This document shows, one piece after another, positions 6,127 through 7,549 of a stretch of DNA of 7,549 nucleotides; the stretch's first letter is position 1; each line of letters opens with the position of its first letter. Source of the DNA: Rhodoferax sp. Lineage in GTDB: Bacteria; Pseudomonadota; Gammaproteobacteria; Burkholderiales; Burkholderiaceae_C. Made by a program: the position numbers and the translations under genes. Under the pieces are notes generated by a model. That model saw only the letters and a program-made list of their open reading frames with translations, was not told the DNA's origin and searched no databases. The DNA lies in contig JAUXQA010000122.1 of assembly GCA_030683195.1 (NCBI GenBank), positions 1-7,549 on the forward strand, given 5' to 3'.

Positions 6127-6195
6127 AAGGTGTCGATTCAGTTCACGGTGATGCCCCGAATCATGCCTGATGGATGGCTGACTTTGAGGTTGATG

Positions 6196-6256
6196 AATTT
6201 TTCAGTGCCGCTATGGCGCCTTCGCTTAATTTAAACTCGCGACTAATTTTTTCAGT
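6196..6256 (+). repeat. Direct repeat AATTTTTCAGT / AATTTTTTCAGT
   Basis: AATTTTTCAGT (6196-6206) recurs as AATTTTTTCAGT (6245-6256), differing by one T, with starts about 49 bp apart and bracketing the AT-rich island upstream of the polyamine-binding gene. It could be a pair of regulator or bending sites around the promoter. The significance is inferred from position only. Confidence 0.4.
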
Positions 6257-6264
6257 CCCTGAAC

Positions 6265-6268
6265 GGAG
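6265..6268 (+). promoter_or_regulatory. Ribosome binding site of the polyamine-binding gene
   Basis: GGAG lies eight bases before the ATG at 6277. It supports the start that gives an immediate lipoprotein signal peptide. Confidence 0.65.
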
Positions 6269-6276
6269 CGGCAGTT

Positions 6277-7440
6277 ATGGTGAAGAAGTATCTTTGGGCG
6301 CTTGCCTTGTCGAGCGTGGTGTTGGTGGCCTGTGGCAAAAAAGAAGAGCCTGTGGCCGTAGTGGCGCCAACGGGTGCTGCGAGCGCGCCGGCTCCCGCGC
6401 TCAAGAGCACGGAAGAGAAAGTACTCAACATCTACAACTGGCCCGATTACGTGCCAGCAGGGCTGATTGCAGCCTTCGAGAAAGAGTCAGGCATCAAGGT
6501 CAACTACGACACCTTCGAAACCAACGAAGCCTTGCAGGCCAAGCTGGTGGCGGGCAACACGGGCTATGACATTGTGGTGCCCGGCACCGTGTTTGCCAAG
6601 ACCCAGATTGAGGGCGGCTTGCTGCAGCCCCTGGACAAATCACGCATTCCCAACCTGGCCAACCTGGACCCCGCCCTGATGGGCACGATGGTGAAGGCCG
6701 ACCCGGACAACAAACACCTCGTGCCTTGGGCCTGGGGTTTCACCACGGTCGGTATCAATCGCACCAAGGTAGAGAAAGCGCTGGCCGGCATGCCCATGCC
6801 CGACAACGCCTGGGATCTGGTGTTTGATCCCAAGTACACCGCCAAGTTGAAGTCTTGCGGCCTGGCTTTGCTGGACTCACCCACCGAGATCATTCCCGCT
6901 GCACTGCATTACATCGGCAAAGACGCGTATTCGGGCGACCCGGCTGACTACCAGGCGGCTGGCGCTCTGCTGGCAAAAATTCGCAAAGACGTGCGTCTGT
7001 TCAGCGCGACCATGATCGATGACCTGGCCACCGGGCGGGCCTGTGTGGTGGTGGGCTGGTCGGGCGATATCAACATGGCGGCCACCCGTGCCAAAGACAA
7101 CGGCTCCAAAGACGTGATTGAGTCCCTGTTGCCCTCCACGGGCGCGCTGATTTTTATCGACGCCATGGCCATTACCAAGGATGCCAAACACCCCCAGAAC
7201 GCCCATGCGTTCATCGACTTTTATTTGCGTGCCGAGAACGCAGCGCTCATGTCCAACGAGATGAGCTACCCCACCGGCAACAAGGCCGCGGTTGACAAGG
7301 TGAAGCCAGAGATTGCCGGTAACAAGACAATCTTCGTGGAGTCCGCGTATTTCGCAAAGATGGTCTCGCCGAACAGTTTTTCCAACCCGGCGCGCGAGGC
7401 CATGGCCAACGCTTACACCAGCTTCAAACAAGGAAAGTAG
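6277..7440 (+). CDS. potF: Polyamine (putrescine/spermidine) ABC transporter substrate-binding lipoprotein, PotF/PotD type
   Basis: A 387-residue exported protein. The N-terminus MVKK plus hydrophobic core and lipobox LVAC (C19) is a type II signal peptide, so the mature protein should be lipid-anchored, unlike soluble periplasmic E. coli PotF. A Pro/Ala linker (about 21-46) leads to the binding fold. VLNIYNWPDYVP (49-60) matches the PotF NIYNW-DY ligand-site motif. Further landmarks are YDIVVPGTVFAKT (97-109), HLVPWAWGFTTVGIN (147-161), LLDSPTEIIPAAL (198-210, with E204 in the position of a ligand-contacting Glu), VGWSGDINMA (259-268, W261 and D264) and the segment around D295 in FIDAMAI. 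It captures polyamines in the periplasm and delivers them to a permease/ATPase complex. The next gene, 51 bp downstream on the same strand, looks like the ATPase. Polyamine specificity is inferred from family motifs; exact ligand preference is not determined. Confidence 0.92.
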   Translation: MVKKYLWALALSSVVLVACGKKEEPVAVVAPTGAASAPAPALKSTEEKVLNIYNWPDYVPAGLIAAFEKESGIKVNYDTFETNEALQAKLVAGNTGYDIVVPGTVFAKTQIEGGLLQPLDKSRIPNLANLDPALMGTMVKADPDNKHLVPWAWGFTTVGINRTKVEKALAGMPMPDNAWDLVFDPKYTAKLKSCGLALLDSPTEIIPAALHYIGKDAYSGDPADYQAAGALLAKIRKDVRLFSATMIDDLATGRACVVVGWSGDINMAATRAKDNGSKDVIESLLPSTGALIFIDAMAITKDAKHPQNAHAFIDFYLRAENAALMSNEMSYPTGNKAAVDKVKPEIAGNKTIFVESAYFAKMVSPNSFSNPAREAMANAYTSFKQGK

Positions 7441-7491
7441 GGCGTTTTGCTCTGGTGGTGCGTTGGAATGGTTGAGAACAAAGGTTGACTC

Positions 7492-7549
7492 ATGGCAGAC
7501 AAGGGGATGGAACAGGGCTATTTGGTGACCGAGCATCTGGTCAAGCGTT
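7492..7549 (+). CDS. potG: Probable polyamine ABC transporter ATP-binding protein, N-terminal fragment (3' end outside window)
   Basis: Only the first 19 codons are present, reading MADKGMEQGYLVTEHLVKR. This opening, with a short leader and then LVTEHLVKRF-like strands that precede the Walker A loop in PotA/PotG-type ATPases, fits the position directly after a PotF-type gene. AAGG at 7481-7484 lies seven bases before the ATG. No Walker motif is inside the window, so the assignment rests on context and a short N-terminus. Permease genes (potH/potI type) would be expected further right. Confidence 0.65.
   Translation, partial: MADKGMEQGYLVTEHLVKR

Larger units (their letters stand above)
6127..6276. 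other. Divergent intergenic region between the DMT and polyamine-binding genes
   Basis: These 150 bp must hold the rightward promoter of the polyamine operon and probably the leftward promoter of the DMT gene. An AT-rich island (about 6226-6235, TTAATTTAAA) stands out and could contain a -10 element for either direction, but I could not pair it with a convincing -35 hexamer. A short direct repeat is annotated separately. No terminator or RNA gene is evident. Confidence 0.5.

Noticed and set aside
6138..6230. Small minus-strand open frame between the DMT and polyamine-binding genes (up to 30 residues, ending GMIRGITVN)
   Set aside because: The peptide looks protein-like, but the frame has no ATG, GTG, TTG or CTG before an internal ATG that would leave only eight residues. 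It also overlaps the region that must carry promoters. Not supportable without conservation data.

Overview
The window reads as ordinary chromosomal DNA from a GC-rich betaproteobacterium, most likely of the Burkholderiales/Comamonadaceae type (inference). The clues are the high GC content, an alanine/lysine-rich histone-H1-like tail fused to a SWIB domain, an RraA protein of the style common in that group, and a lipoprotein polyamine-binding protein followed by its ATPase. No phage, IS element, CRISPR array, tRNA or rRNA gene is visible.

Layout. Positions 1-3958 carry three rightward genes that may form one transcription unit: the C-terminal part of an MFS transporter (1-480), a complete three-domain ThDP-dependent enzyme related to acetolactate synthase (529-2247), and, 31 bp later, an MFS_3/EntS-type exporter with an extra C-terminal alpha/beta domain (2279-3958). 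A hairpin whose A-run overlaps the exporter's stop codon is the terminator of the opposing gene, which encodes a SWIB-domain protein with an H1-like tail (4004-4453, minus strand). A 211-bp divergent intergenic region (4454-4664) contains a clear inverted repeat flanked by short direct repeats. It separates the SWIB gene from rraA (4665-5186, plus). The 3' end of rraA overlaps by 23 bp the 3' end of a convergent EamA/DMT-family permease gene (5164-6126, minus). A second divergent region (6127-6276) leads to a polyamine-binding lipoprotein gene of the PotF/PotD type (6277-7440, plus), followed by the first 19 codons of what is probably its ABC ATPase gene (7492 to the window edge).

How the genes fit together. 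The left block couples an orphan ThDP enzyme to two transporters, suggesting handling of a small keto-acid-derived metabolite; the substrate cannot be read from sequence. The right edge is the start of a putrescine/spermidine uptake operon. The SWIB, RraA and DMT genes between them look like independent single-gene units concerned with DNA architecture, RNA turnover or oxo-acid metabolism, and metabolite transport. I did not find a convincing new multi-gene system. The most interesting items are the H1-tail/SWIB fusion, active-site substitutions in the ThDP enzyme and in RraA, the exporter fusion, and the repeat structure between the SWIB gene and rraA.
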